Below the pieces are notes generated by a model that was given only the letters and a program-made list of their open reading frames with translations, made no database searches and was not told where the DNA came from. Below, in pieces: positions 1 through 8,379 of a stretch of 64,000 bases of DNA. Every line of letters starts with the position of its first letter. The first letter of the stretch is position 1. The position numbers were made by a program, and so were the translations under genes. Source of the DNA: Pectobacterium araliae (GTDB lineage: Bacteria > Pseudomonadota > Gammaproteobacteria > Enterobacterales > Enterobacteriaceae); contig NZ_AP028908.1 of the NCBI RefSeq assembly GCF_037076465.1, forward strand, positions 3,038,001 to 3,102,000, in the 5' to 3' direction.

Positions 1-108
1 ACGTCAATCGACGTCTTTTTTTATTCCTAAAATTCAGTGAATTAGCTATAAATTCGCTGATTTCAGTCAACCAGACTCTACCGACATCTCCGTACATCAA
101 GTAGGATT

Positions 109-159
109 TGTTGGTATAAGTGATGGTACAAGCCCGTTCAATGAATTCTTATACCAACA
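109..159. repeat. 12-bp inverted repeat upstream of the integrase
   Basis: TGTTGGTATAAG (109-120) and CTTATACCAACA (148-159) are perfect inverted copies separated by 27 bases, and end 38 bases before the integrase start. Paired short repeats in this place are typical of integrase or excisionase binding sites or of an autoregulatory operator. No tRNA 3' end, the usual target of P4-type integrases, is visible in the 196 bases before the gene. Confidence 0.6.
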
Positions 160-176
160 GCCAGCGTATGCCGACA

Positions 177-206
177 CCTCAATATGGAGATCTGCTATGC
201 CACTCA
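177..206 (+). repeat. Left copy of 30-bp direct repeat flanking the island
   Basis: These 30 bases run from 20 bases upstream of the integrase ATG (197) to codon 4. They recur at 20282-20311 with a single difference (T to G at the 17th base). The sequences outside the 30 bases do not match. The pair brackets the whole Rhs/T6SS cargo island. Confidence 0.75.
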
Positions 207-1411
207 CCGATGTAAAAGTCAGAAGTGCCAAACCAGAAGACAAGGCTTATAAACTTACCGATGGTGAAGGGATGTATCTGATGGTCCATCCTAATGGCTC
301 AAAATACTGGCGTCTGCAATACCGCTTCGACGGCAAACAGAAAACACTGGCGCTTGGGGTATATCCTGAAATTACCCTGTCTGAAGCACGGCAACGCCGT
401 GATGAAGCCAAACGCCAGATTGCTACCGGGACTGACCCCAGCGAACAGAAGAAGGTGGACAAACAACTGCGCCAAACGCTCGTTGATAACACCTTCAAAG
501 CTATCGCACTGGAATGGCATGAATATAAGCGCCCTAACTGGTCGAAGGGCTACGCTGAAGACCTGATGGAAGCGTTTGAGAACGATATCTTCCCTGATAT
601 CGGCAAACGCCCTGTTGCTGAGATCAAGCCGTTGGAAATGCTAACCACGCTGCGCAAACTGGAAAAACGCGGCGTACTCGACAAGTTGCGTAAAATTCGC
701 CAAGCCTGTAATCAGGTATTCCGTTACGCGATCGTCACTGGCCGGGCTGAAAACAACCCAGCGTCAGAACTGGCAAGCGCCCTTCCGCCCCCCAAAGCCA
801 CGCACTACCCTCACCTTCTGCCAGATGAACTGCCGGATTTTCTACGCGCGTTATCAACTTACTCAGGTAGTAAGGTCACGCAACTGGCAACTCGTATCCT
901 GATGCTTACCGGCGTTCGCACTATCGAATTACGACAAGCCGAATGGAAGGAGTTTGATTTCGAAAAAAGGCTCTGGGAAGTGCCGAAAGAACGCATGAAA
1001 ATGCGCCGCCCTCACCTCGTTCCTCTCTCCGATCAAGTGATCGATGCTCTACAACAGCTCCAGGCAGTTACCGGGCGATACAATCTGGTTTTCCCTGGAC
1101 GTAACGACATCACCAAACCGATGAGTGAAGCCAGTATTAATCAGGTACTGAAACGGATTGGTTATCACGGCAAAGCGACAGGCCACGGCTTTCGCCACAC
1201 CATGAGCACCATATTGCACGAACAAGGCTATAACACCGCTTGGATCGAATTGCAGCTTGCTCATGTGGATAAAAACACTATTCGTGGGACGTATAACCAT
1301 GCGCAGTATCTGGAACAACGAAGGGGAATGTTGCAGTGGTATGGGGATTTTATTGATGGGCTGGAGCATGAGGATGCGAGGAAGGTTGTGGTGATGGTGA
1401 AACGAAAGTAG
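197..1411 (+). CDS. P4-type tyrosine integrase (DUF4102 arm domain)
   Basis: A 404-residue site-specific recombinase of the phage P4/IntS class. It cuts and joins DNA at attachment sites to insert or excise an island. The first 85 residues form the arm-type DNA-binding domain (begins MPLTDVKVRSAKPEDKAYKL). A SAM-like core-binding domain follows at about 95-190, then the catalytic domain, where I see the Arg in TGVRTIEL, the HGFRH box, and the His and Tyr in HVDKNTIRGTYNH. Length is normal for the family and no key residue is missing, so the gene looks intact. ATG 197 follows GGAGAT. It stands alone at the left edge of the Rhs island and is the best candidate for having brought it in. A hairpin lies just after the stop. 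Confidence 0.93.
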   Translation: MPLTDVKVRSAKPEDKAYKLTDGEGMYLMVHPNGSKYWRLQYRFDGKQKTLALGVYPEITLSEARQRRDEAKRQIATGTDPSEQKKVDKQLRQTLVDNTFKAIALEWHEYKRPNWSKGYAEDLMEAFENDIFPDIGKRPVAEIKPLEMLTTLRKLEKRGVLDKLRKIRQACNQVFRYAIVTGRAENNPASELASALPPPKATHYPHLLPDELPDFLRALSTYSGSKVTQLATRILMLTGVRTIELRQAEWKEFDFEKRLWEVPKERMKMRRPHLVPLSDQVIDALQQLQAVTGRYNLVFPGRNDITKPMSEASINQVLKRIGYHGKATGHGFRHTMSTILHEQGYNTAWIELQLAHVDKNTIRGTYNHAQYLEQRRGMLQWYGDFIDGLEHEDARKVVVMVKRK

Positions 1412-1422
1412 GCAAAAAATTA

Positions 1423-1447
1423 TTGGCCGGAATTATTCCGGCTTTAG
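1423..1447 (+). terminator. Hairpin after integrase
   Basis: GCCGGAAT and ATTCCGGC form an 8-bp stem with almost no loop, followed by TTTAG. It lies 12 bases after the integrase stop and resembles the stem of the symE-associated terminators, so it may be a further remnant of that cassette. Confidence 0.5.
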
Positions 1448-1474
1448 TGCAGCGTGCATGTAGTTCACTGGTTT

Positions 1475-1505
1475 CCCCCAGTGTCAGGATAGATGTCACT
1501 GGGGG
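1475..1505. repeat. Perfect 9-bp hairpin
   Basis: CCCCCAGTG (1475-1483) and CACTGGGGG (1497-1505) pair perfectly around a 13-base loop. It lies just before the Rhs scar. Function unknown. Confidence 0.5.
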
Positions 1506-1507
1506 CG

Positions 1508-1597
1508 GTCGTCATACTGGTAATGCCACTGGTGGCCGCTGCCGTCGGTAAAGGTGCTGACCAGTCCGGTATCACCCAGATAGGCAAATTCCACCAC
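1508..1597 (-). pseudogene. Rhs core fragment (recombination scar)
   Basis: About 75-90 bases match the minus-strand Rhs core near 15049-15117 of the intact rhs gene in this window (YD-repeat region), with a few substitutions. The match stops abruptly at the CCACC before base 1600, where symE sequence on the opposite strand begins. Too short to encode anything. It records a deletion that fused the inside of an Rhs gene to a symE gene. Confidence 0.75.
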
Positions 1598-1599
1598 CC

Positions 1600-1725
1600 A
1601 ACCCGCCGTCAGCGATTAACCTCAAAGGCCGCTGGCTGGAAGAGTCGGGTTTTATGACCGGGATGCCGATAACAGTGACGGTTGAGCGGGGAAGGATAGT
1701 GATTGAGACGGAGATTAATCTGTGA
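1600..1725 (+). pseudogene. symE: symE remnant, copy A
   Basis: The last 41 codons of a SymE-type toxin are present (SAINLKGRWLEESGFMTG through RIVIETEINL), nearly identical to the intact copy at 11870-12094. The first 30 or so residues, the start codon and the ribosome-binding site were lost at the junction with the Rhs fragment. The final residue is Leu instead of Val. The usual terminator and a convergent immunity gene follow, as at the other two copies. Confidence 0.85.
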
Positions 1726-1746
1726 GCATTGAACTAAACAGCAGGT

Positions 1747-1791
1747 AAAATAAAGCCGGAAGGATCGTGAGGATCATTCCGGCTTTATTTT
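1747..1791. terminator. symE cassette terminator A
   Basis: A 15-bp perfect stem pairs 1747-1761 with 1777-1791 (core AAAGCCGGAA / TTCCGGCTTT), with A-rich and T-rich flanks. It can end transcription from both directions: symE from the left and the immunity gene from the right. Confidence 0.85.
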
Positions 1792-2322
1792 CTAATATTT
1801 CTCAAAAATGATATTATCAGGAGGAAAGTTATTAGGTAACGAGTCTGGTTTTATTTTCATTAATAAAATACCAGATAATAAAGACGTTATATTTTCATCA
1901 AAATATTCTATATCAGGGGATCTAGATGCAACTATTGCAGTTCCCCATGCATCACTGTTTTTTAGATCGGAAACAACCCAAAAAATATAATCACCATTAT
2001 CCGATACACCTATTGGTAAAAGTCCGTTTTTTTCTGGATAAAGATTATATTTAAAATAGTCAGGGTCTTCATTGTTAAGGTAACTAAAGCCCTCAATAAT
2101 TAATTTTTTTTGCTCAAAAAAATTAAGATCATGATTTTGAGTAAATGGACTAAATATCGCAATAAAATTAGCAATTCGTCCCGTACCATAGCTACTGATA
2201 AACTCAACATAGTCATTAGGAAATGTAATGCTTTCATCTATAGAAGGCCAAGCATCACCGCTACCAGACTCATTAGGAAAAGCAGGTGGAACTAAAATGC
2301 TATTTAATTTAGGCATGGTCAT
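1792..2322 (-). CDS. SUKH (SMI1/KNR4) family immunity protein
   Basis: A 176-residue protein with SUKH-fold sequence features: ITFPNDYVEFISSYGTGRI near residues 32-52 and LPIGVSDNGDYIFW near 101-114. SUKH proteins are common immunity partners of nuclease toxins. The gene starts 3 bases after the Rhs tip at 2326-3600 and is read in the same direction, so it is presumed to neutralise that endonuclease. ATG 2322 is preceded by an AGGA; ATG 2316 is an alternative. The gene is AT-rich compared with the Rhs core, as is usual for exchanged tip-immunity pairs. No frame damage is seen. Confidence 0.8.
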   Translation of the reverse strand: MTMPKLNSILVPPAFPNESGSGDAWPSIDESITFPNDYVEFISSYGTGRIANFIAIFSPFTQNHDLNFFEQKKLIIEGFSYLNNEDPDYFKYNLYPEKNGLLPIGVSDNGDYIFWVVSDLKNSDAWGTAIVASRSPDIEYFDENITSLLSGILLMKIKPDSLPNNFPPDNIIFEKY

Positions 2323-2325
2323 GAT

Positions 2326-3600
2326 TTACATTCCTGGAGGATTAAGAAGAGTAACGCTTTCAAAGAAGCCGCCACTACCTTGAGCATTCATTGTTATACC
2401 CGCAGGTATTCTAGAAGGACCTTTATAGATAGGCGTTACCGATACATCAACTATTTCCCCTCGTTCTAACGCTTTTCTTATACGTCCTTCGATACTGCTC
2501 ATATCTGGGGTATTCATTGGACGATGTTGAATAGTAACCAAATTACGTATATCATCGCCGGAACCGCCCAATTGCCGCCCTAACAAATGTCCACGAGCAC
2601 GATTAGAACCTGCTCCTGTAATAAATCCAGGTGGTTGAATGGCAGGGTTGGCATGCGTACCTGTATTTATATAGCTTGAATCTAAGCGAGCTTTCACACC
2701 AGTTGGGCGACCCAGGTGATCCAATTCACCGTATCGTGTATTACAACCAGCCAACCCAAACGGATCAACCCAGCAGACCGGATTCTGAACGTAAGCGTAA
2801 TTATTCTCTCCCCCCAATACCCCTATCGGGTCAGGCGAGACATAGCATCCACCACTCGGATCATAATAGCGAAAACGGTTATAACATAGCCCGCTTTCGC
2901 TGTCACGGTATTGCCCGGCAAACGCCAGTCCCGGATCAAGACTTTCAATATTATCTGTATAGCGCTGGCCCCATAAGTTGGTGCGCGGAGCCTGCCAGCG
3001 CAGTTCGCCTTGCGGATTAAAAACTGCCTGCGGTTCACCATTATGGCCGCTGGTGACAAAGTCCGTTTCCCAACTACCGTCTGTATTTTGCCGCTGTTGT
3101 ACCAGCAGCTCCCAGCCGTTATGCACCCAGTGACGGCGGCTGATAAGTTGGTTGTCGCGGTAGTGACGCACTTCAGCTATCTGGTCGCCGTCCCACAGGT
3201 AGCGGATATCTTCACGGGTCTGGCCGCAGCGCTTGCCGATGCGTCGGCCAAACGGGTCATAGCGGTAGAACCAACGCTCTCCGGTCGGCGTGTCCACGAC
3301 TCTAAGCTGGTTACGGCTGTCCCAGCGGTAGTGCCACACCTGTGGCCGGTAGCCCGGCTGCACCACCTGTTTGCGTATCAGCCTTCCGGCCTTGTCGTAC
3401 TGGTAGTGGGTGTTGTCCTGTTGGGTCAGGCGTCCGGCCTGCCAGTCAGTCAGCCTTGTCGCGTCCTGTGGCAGGCCACTGCGGGTGTAGCGGTATTGTT
3501 CTTCAGTATCCGCGCTTCTGTGGCGAGCGACATCGTGAGTCAGCGTCAGCTCCACACCGTCTGGTGACAGTATCTGACGCAGTTCACCCGCACGCGTTGT
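2326..3600 (-). pseudogene. Orphan Rhs tip with non-specific endonuclease toxin domain
   Basis: The C-terminal part of an Rhs protein, without PAAR or N-terminal domains. YD repeats lead to the conserved RYYDPSGGCYVSPDPIG junction. A toxin of about 135 residues follows, with RARGHLLGRQLGGSGDDIRN, the His-containing signature of the DNA/RNA non-specific endonuclease family (Endonuclease_NS_2 type). The core also lacks about 80 residues that the intact rhs gene has before EEQYRYTRSG, and upstream it breaks off near 3600 where symE copy B begins. The frame stays open to a chance ATG at 3639, but no proper start is apparent. It is either a silent reservoir for recombination with the full rhs gene or a weakly expressed fragment. 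Its immunity gene is intact. Confidence 0.85.
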
Positions 3601-3614
3601 CGCTGAAAGTGCCG

Positions 3615-3806
3615 GTGAGTGCGGTGGAAAAAACAGCACGTTACTACACGGTGGGATACGCCCCGCATAACGGGAAGCCCAACCTGCCGTCAGCGATTAA
3701 CCTCAAAGGCCGCTGGCTGGAAGAGTCGGGTTTTATGACGGGGATGCCGATTACCGTTACGGTGGAACGGGGAAGGATAGTGATCGAGACGGAGATTAAT
3801 GTCTGA
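3615..3806 (+). pseudogene. symE: symE-like toxin, 5'-truncated copy B
   Basis: From ARYYTVGYAP to ETEINV this copy is almost identical to the intact SymE. The original start region is replaced by sequence at the Rhs breakpoint; a GTG at 3615 would give 63 residues beginning VSAVEKTARYY. SymE proteins have an AbrB-like fold; E. coli SymE is a type I toxin held in check by antisense SymR. Without its own 5' leader this copy is probably not expressed normally. Confidence 0.75.
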
Positions 3807-3830
3807 TCGTTGTACTAAACAGCAGATAAA

Positions 3831-3870
3831 AAATAGCCGGAAGGATCGTTGGGATCGCTTCCGGATTTTT
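3831..3870. terminator. symE cassette terminator B
   Basis: CCGGAA (3837-3842) and TTCCGG (3859-3864) pair around a loop with two GGATCG copies, followed by a T run. Same sequence and position as terminators A and C. Confidence 0.75.
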
Positions 3871-3872
3871 AT

Positions 3873-4304
3873 TTATAAATTATTATCAATAGACATCACG
3901 TATTTTTTCGCTTTTACTGACAAAAGCAAATCATTTCCAATGAAAACATATCCTACTAACTCATTATTCTCATTAATCTCTTCATAGACACCAGGATGAA
4001 GCTCTGTGCCATTAAGATAATTAGATAAACCAGAGTTTTTGTCAGTGCAATAAAAGAAGTCGAAAATTTTAAAGTCAAAATTAGCTATTCTATACCCAGC
4101 ATTATTATAAACTTCATCGGGCATGTCTGACTCGTCATGTAACTCGTTGCATTTAAGGTAACTGTTAATATCTTTTTCTCGGCTATCGGTACCTAAAAAA
4201 ACCAAAAAATGTACATTCAAATAGCTTCCTAAATAAGAAAAAAATGGTTCAGATACACTTTCCATAACCCATGGGAATTCAATATTTTTTAGTGAAAAAT
4301 TCAT
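3873..4304 (-). CDS. Putative Rhs-tip immunity protein (family not recognised)
   Basis: A 143-residue acidic, soluble protein that starts MNFSLKNIEFPWVMES. I do not recognise the family. The ATG at 4304 overlaps the stop of the preceding Rhs tip by four bases (ATGA), the coupling expected for a toxin-immunity pair. Low GC content, small size and location directly after a toxin tip support an immunity role, presumably against the tip at 4301-5056. It ends convergent with symE copy B and shares its terminator. Confidence 0.65.
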   Translation of the reverse strand: MNFSLKNIEFPWVMESVSEPFFSYLGSYLNVHFLVFLGTDSREKDINSYLKCNELHDESDMPDEVYNNAGYRIANFDFKIFDFFYCTDKNSGLSNYLNGTELHPGVYEEINENNELVGYVFIGNDLLLSVKAKKYVMSIDNNL

Positions 4305-5318
4305 TTAACCAACCTTATAACATCAAGAATAGTGTTGTTGTTCGGTCCTGGGGTAATAGGGATGGATAATCCAGGCATAGAGAACACTTCACCTCGTTGC
4401 CTTAGAGGTATTTCCTTCAATCTATTAAGCAAAGTCTCTGTAACTGGAACTTCTTTTAATATTGTTGGCTTCATTCCCGCCGCAGATATTGCCGCGAGAG
4501 TCCTATTGCTCTCAGCTATTCTTTGGCCTGTTTGAGGATGAATAAAATAGCTAACAGGTAATTGATCTGTATGCAAAACGCCACTTCTCAAATCACCAGC
4601 AACGTCATAGATACTTCGTCCTCGAATATAGTCAGGCGCATCAGAACCAACATTCCTAAACGTATCACTAATCCTTTTTTGACCGAACAGTAAATCACAA
4701 CCAGCCAACCCCAATGGATCAACCCAACTAATCGGATTAGGTGCGTAAGCGTAGTTATTTTCCTCACCAAGTAGCCCTATCGGGTCAGGCGAAATATAAC
4801 TACCACCACTTGGTTCATAATACCGAAATCTGTTATAGCACAAGCCACTTTCCGCGTCACGGTATTGACCGGCAAAGGCCAGTTCCGGATCGAGGTTTTC
4901 AGTATTATCTGTATAACGCTGGCCCCATAAATTGGTGCGTGGAGCCTGCCAGCGCAGCTCACCTTGCTGGTTAAATATGGCCTGCGGTTCGCCGTTATGG
5001 CCGCTGGTGACAAAGTCCGTTTCCCCACAGCCATCTGTATTTTGGCGTTGCTTCACCAGCAGATCCCTGCCGTCGTGTACCTAGTGGTGTCGGTGAACCA
5101 GTCCGCCACCGCGGTGGTGCCACACTTCCGCTATCTGTGGTCGCTATCCCACAGGTAGCGGGTCTTCATCGGGCTGGTCGCAGCGTTTATTGATGCGTCG
5201 CCCAATTTTCGCGGCTGGGTGTATCCGCTACTCTAAGCTGGCTGCGGCTGTCCCAGCGGTAGTGCTACACCTGCGGGCGGTAGCCCAGCCGCACCATCTG
5301 CTTGCGTATCATCTTTAG
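4301..5318 (-). pseudogene. Orphan Rhs tip with ParB-like toxin domain, decayed core
   Basis: Bases 4301-5056 hold an open frame with the end of the Rhs core (RFRYYEPSGGSYISPDPIG), then a tip of about 130 residues after GLAGC. The tip contains VSYFIHPQTGQRIAESNRTL and AAISAAGMKPT, reminiscent of the conserved box of ParB-like domains; this assignment is tentative. From 5057 to 5318 the upstream Rhs core can be followed as DNA but carries stops and frameshifts, and at 5319 it joins unrelated AHH sequence. No start region remains. It is coupled to an intact immunity gene through an ATGA overlap. Confidence 0.75.
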
Positions 5319-5442
5319 CATTTGACATTACTATGCGGTGTGCAGAGTTCTTATAGCTGGGAGCAACTTTCCCTGCAGCTTCCATGTTTTCACGTAACTT
5401 AAAACAACCAAGGGCATAAGTAATATCCCATATTGACAATTA
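5319..5442 (-). pseudogene. AHH-type nuclease toxin fragment
   Basis: On the minus strand this reads FKLRENMEAAGKVAPSYKN followed by SAHRIVMSNAKD. It resembles the N-terminal half of AHH-family Rhs/CDI nuclease tips, with the usual AHH reading AHR here. The domain is cut off at about 5319, where degenerate Rhs core in another frame follows, and there is no Rhs core in front of it. It begins directly after the immunity gene at 5444. A dead remnant of an older tip. Confidence 0.6.
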
Positions 5443-5443
5443 A

Positions 5444-5968
5444 TTATATTAATGACCAATCATCATTACTAGAATCCATTTGGCATATGAGGAACTCAAT
5501 ATCTTCAAATTGAACTAGATCTTCCTTTACTATTCTAGTCAAGTAATCCTTCTTGCAATTAATATGCGTGTATATTTCATCGGTAGAAAAAACAATAGAT
5601 ACGGAAAAAGAAAAATCAGAGGATGACAGGAAAATTGAAATAACCTCATTATACTCAGGATGAAAGAAGACTTTTATAAAATCAACTTTGAATGGTAAGA
5701 AATTATGCTCTTTACTTTCACTCAAAGCGGAATATGAAGCATGCAAATTAAAATCATCAAACTTATCAATATGATTAATAGAAATAAGTGGATTAGAACC
5801 ATTTATATAGAATCCTACCACATCGCTAAATTCTAACTCGAAGAATCTAACATTATCAATTAAATCACCATCTTCATCACTTATTAAAATAAGGTCAGAG
5901 ATAGTCTTACCATAGAAGAGATGCGAAATCTTCTTTAAAAAAGAGCGATGATAATTCGTTAATTTCAT
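5444..5968 (-). CDS. Putative Rhs-tip immunity protein (family not recognised)
   Basis: A 174-residue, AT-rich gene. The protein starts MKLTNYHRSFLKKISHLFYG and is rich in Phe, Ser, Asp and Ile, without membrane segments. I cannot name its family. ATG 5968 overlaps the toxin stop as ATGA, so it should be translated together with the tip at 5965-6363 and is presumed to be its antidote. No frame damage is seen. Confidence 0.65.
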   Translation of the reverse strand: MKLTNYHRSFLKKISHLFYGKTISDLILISDEDGDLIDNVRFFELEFSDVVGFYINGSNPLISINHIDKFDDFNLHASYSALSESKEHNFLPFKVDFIKVFFHPEYNEVISIFLSSSDFSFSVSIVFSTDEIYTHINCKKDYLTRIVKEDLVQFEDIEFLICQMDSSNDDWSLI

Positions 5969-6363
5969 TTAATTACCTCTTGCAAGAATGAGGATATTCT
6001 ATCTTTATGAAGAAATGTCAATATTTCATTCGTTGAGTTATTGACTAAAACCACAGCCTTGTCTTTCACATATGCACTTGTGGACTCAATTGTGTTCCAC
6101 TTGAATTTTGGATTGGCTAAATTACTGCCATCATTCACTATGGAAAGAATAAAATTCTTCATACCTTCCTTGTCCCCTTTTGCAACAGGAACGCCTAATT
6201 TCCTTGACGTTTCGTATATATCTTGAGCATGCTTCTTCAGCTTAGTTTCAAAATTGTTACTAAATTTAAAATCACAAGGTGCTAACCCAAGTGGATCGAT
6301 CCATGATATCGGATTTGGAACGTAAGCATAATTATTATCCCCGCCCGCTATCCCTATCGGATC
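5965..6363 (-). pseudogene. Orphan Rhs toxin tip (possible BECR-fold RNase), core lost
   Basis: The frame opens at the Rhs junction PIGIAGGDNNYAYVPNPISW, runs through IDPLGLAPC, and continues into a tip of about 95 residues. The tip contains KWNTIESTSAYVKDKAVVLV and NNSTNEILTFL, a beta-rich pattern like that of Barnase/EndoU/ColicinE/RelE-type (BECR) toxin ends; I infer this from pattern only. Everything upstream of the PIG codons is missing: the Rhs sequence stops at 6363, where the recombinase module begins. The gene has no start of its own but keeps an intact, coupled immunity gene. Confidence 0.7.
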
Positions 6364-7293
6364 ATAGGGACGATCCCGACACGGTCGTACTTTTTAGCGC
6401 ACTTAACTTATTGAAGTGGCTGGCTTTTCAGGAGACGTTTTCGGCCTATTTAACACCACCTTAACCCGAACAACCCGACGCGCACTTTTACCCCCGGACA
6501 CGCTACCGCCATGCTGTGACTTCCCTGTCTGCCTGTGCCACATCATAGCAGCGGCGTCAGCCGCTGCCATTAGTCGTTGTGTTAATGAACCGGGTTTTAT
6601 CGCGGCGCGAGCCGTTCCGCAGCTTGCCTGTGGGACGGTGAAGCGTCTGCCGGGTGCGGGCTGGCGAAGCCCGCAGGACAAGACGTTGAACAGGGAGGCC
6701 CCCGGCGGGGGCCGCACGGGGCGGAGATGGCGAGCACGGGAACGAGCAAGGAGCCTGCGACTGCGCGCCGGGCGCAGCCAGTGCAGCAGGGTCGGGGCGG
6801 GGGTGAGGTGAAGCCCTTCAGCGGAGGCCGCAGGCCGACAACCCTTGTTTTGTTGACGTTGACGCTGATGTTTGCTGAAGGATGACGCCGGAGCCTGCGC
6901 CGCCAGGGAGGGCGGCCACACCATCGGAGCCAGCAGGGAAGGAACTCGATGCCGATAGCAGAGCGAGCCTGCGAGCTGTGCCCCACACCGCGCCACGAAC
7001 CCGCCCCCGGCGGCCAGCCGCACGCCTTTGCCGAAGTCGCCGCAGCGCGCCCATGCGTTGAACGGCGCAGACATAATGTTCGTTACGCGTGGGTCGCGTT
7101 CAGCGGCTTTCGCGTAATGCCACATTATGTTGAATGACGTTCGGCCAGCAACGTGACCAACAGAGAGCGCCATTGTCTGGCGCTGGCCGGGCGGCATTTA
7201 CCGCCGGAGCGCCCATGCTGACCAAGGCAAGAGGTGCGCCATGGACGGCGCAGCTTTTGCCCTGCACCGTCCTGCGGGACTGAAGGGCGTGAG
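6364..7293. other. GC-rich, hairpin-dense non-coding tail
   Basis: About 930 bases without a convincing gene. Perfect or near-perfect hairpins follow one another: GGCCCCC/GGGGGCC (6697-6713), CTGCGC/GCGCAG (6761-6777), a nested stem ACATAATGT/ACATTATGT enclosing TTACGC/GCGTAA (7071-7130), AGCGCC/GGCGCT (about 7165-7185) and GGCGG/CCGCC (about 7188-7204). Open frames here begin without ribosome-binding sites and have protein composition typical of chance frames in GC-rich DNA. It may be a structured RNA, a replication origin for the primase, or folded recombination sites. Confidence 0.55.
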
Positions 7294-8346
7294 CTACTTT
7301 TTGTGACTGTCCGGCAATGTTGTAGCGTCCGGCTTGCGCTCGTCCCGCTTCTTTTTACGCCGCGCCTGCTGTTTCCGCTCTGCCGGATGGGTCTGTTCAT
7401 GCACCTTCTGTAAGTGTCCTATAGCAACCCGCGTATAGATTTGCGTGGTTTCCAGCTTTTCATGGCCGAGTATGGCCTGTATGTGTCGCGTGTCCGCGCC
7501 GTTCTCCAGCATCTGTGTGGCCATTGAGTGCCGGAACACATGGCACGCCCCCGGTTTATCAAGATGTCCCGTTTCCCGGATGGCTTTGCCCGCCATCTGC
7601 GTCAGCGTGACCCGCGCCAGTCCTTTTCCCCGCTGGCTGATAAACAGGTGTCCGCTGTCATACCGTTTCGCCAGTTCAGGCCGCGCATGATTCAGGTAGC
7701 GCGTCAGCCACTTACACGCCCGCTCACCCAGCGGCACCACCCGGTCTTTATTGCCCTTGCCCTGACGCACCACCATCACGCCCCGGCTCAGGTCGATATC
7801 GCTCAGCATCAGATTAGCTGCTTCTGTCCGGCGAACGCCCGTACTCCACAGCACTTCCAGTATCACCCGGTTACGCAGCCCGATAACGGTGCCGCTCTCC
7901 ACCGACTGTAATACGCCGCCGGTTTCTTCCACGCTCAGTACCTGCGCTGGCAGCCGCTTTTCCTCTTTCGGCAACGTCAGCATGTCCGCCGGGTTATACA
8001 GGATAATGTGGCGTTTCAGCAGCCAGCGGAACAGCATCCGGATAGCCGACAGGCGGTTTAACTGACTGCCCGCCGTTAACGGTCTGCCGTCTGCCTTGCG
8101 ATAGCCCCGCAGCCAGCGCTGATACCCTTCCAGCACGGACAGACTTACTTGTGGTGCATGAAGCAACCCTCTGTCCTCACACCACGCCACGAACGGCAGC
8201 AGCCGCTCCCGGTAACCTTCATGCGTGCGCGGGCTGTAGCCTGCCGCGCTCAGGTGTTCAAGGTAATGGTCGGTGTGCTGGCGCAACGTCTGCGTCTGGC
8301 GGCTAAGGTAAAGGGCTTCCGGTGTCGGGGATTTGGGTTGAGTCAT
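7294..8346 (-). CDS. XerC/XerD-like tyrosine recombinase
   Basis: A 350-residue site-specific recombinase. Residues 20-110 form the SAM-like core-binding domain (YLEHLSAAGYSPRTHEGYRE). The catalytic domain follows at about 125-310 with STGVRRTE (Arg), HVFRHSMAT (His-x-x-Arg), GHEKLETTQIY (His and nucleophilic Tyr). A basic tail (KQQARRKKKRDERKP) closes the protein. There is no arm-type N-terminal domain, so it is of the Xer/integron style and not the P4 style of the integrase at the island edge. It starts 33 bases after the primase stop, probably in one operon with it. The non-coding hairpin tail lies directly downstream. Confidence 0.92.
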   Translation of the reverse strand: MTQPKSPTPEALYLSRQTQTLRQHTDHYLEHLSAAGYSPRTHEGYRERLLPFVAWCEDRGLLHAPQVSLSVLEGYQRWLRGYRKADGRPLTAGSQLNRLSAIRMLFRWLLKRHIILYNPADMLTLPKEEKRLPAQVLSVEETGGVLQSVESGTVIGLRNRVILEVLWSTGVRRTEAANLMLSDIDLSRGVMVVRQGKGNKDRVVPLGERACKWLTRYLNHARPELAKRYDSGHLFISQRGKGLARVTLTQMAGKAIRETGHLDKPGACHVFRHSMATQMLENGADTRHIQAILGHEKLETTQIYTRVAIGHLQKVHEQTHPAERKQQARRKKKRDERKPDATTLPDSHKK

Positions 8347-8379
8347 GGCGGCGCGTCCTGCGTGAGGGTGAGAAGGGAA

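Noticed and set aside
1..196. tRNA 3' end as integrase attachment site
   Set aside because: P4-type integrases often sit by a tRNA gene, but no tRNA-like fold or T-loop sequence is visible here; it may lie left of the window.
3010..3567. 185-codon plus-strand frame
   Set aside because: Antisense to the orphan Rhs tip; the equivalent frame is broken in the other Rhs copies.
6403..7197. 264-codon minus-strand frame in the GC-rich tail
   Set aside because: No ribosome-binding site, composition rich in Arg, Pro, Ala and Ser as in chance frames of GC-rich DNA, and no recognisable domain. The strand is better explained by its hairpins.
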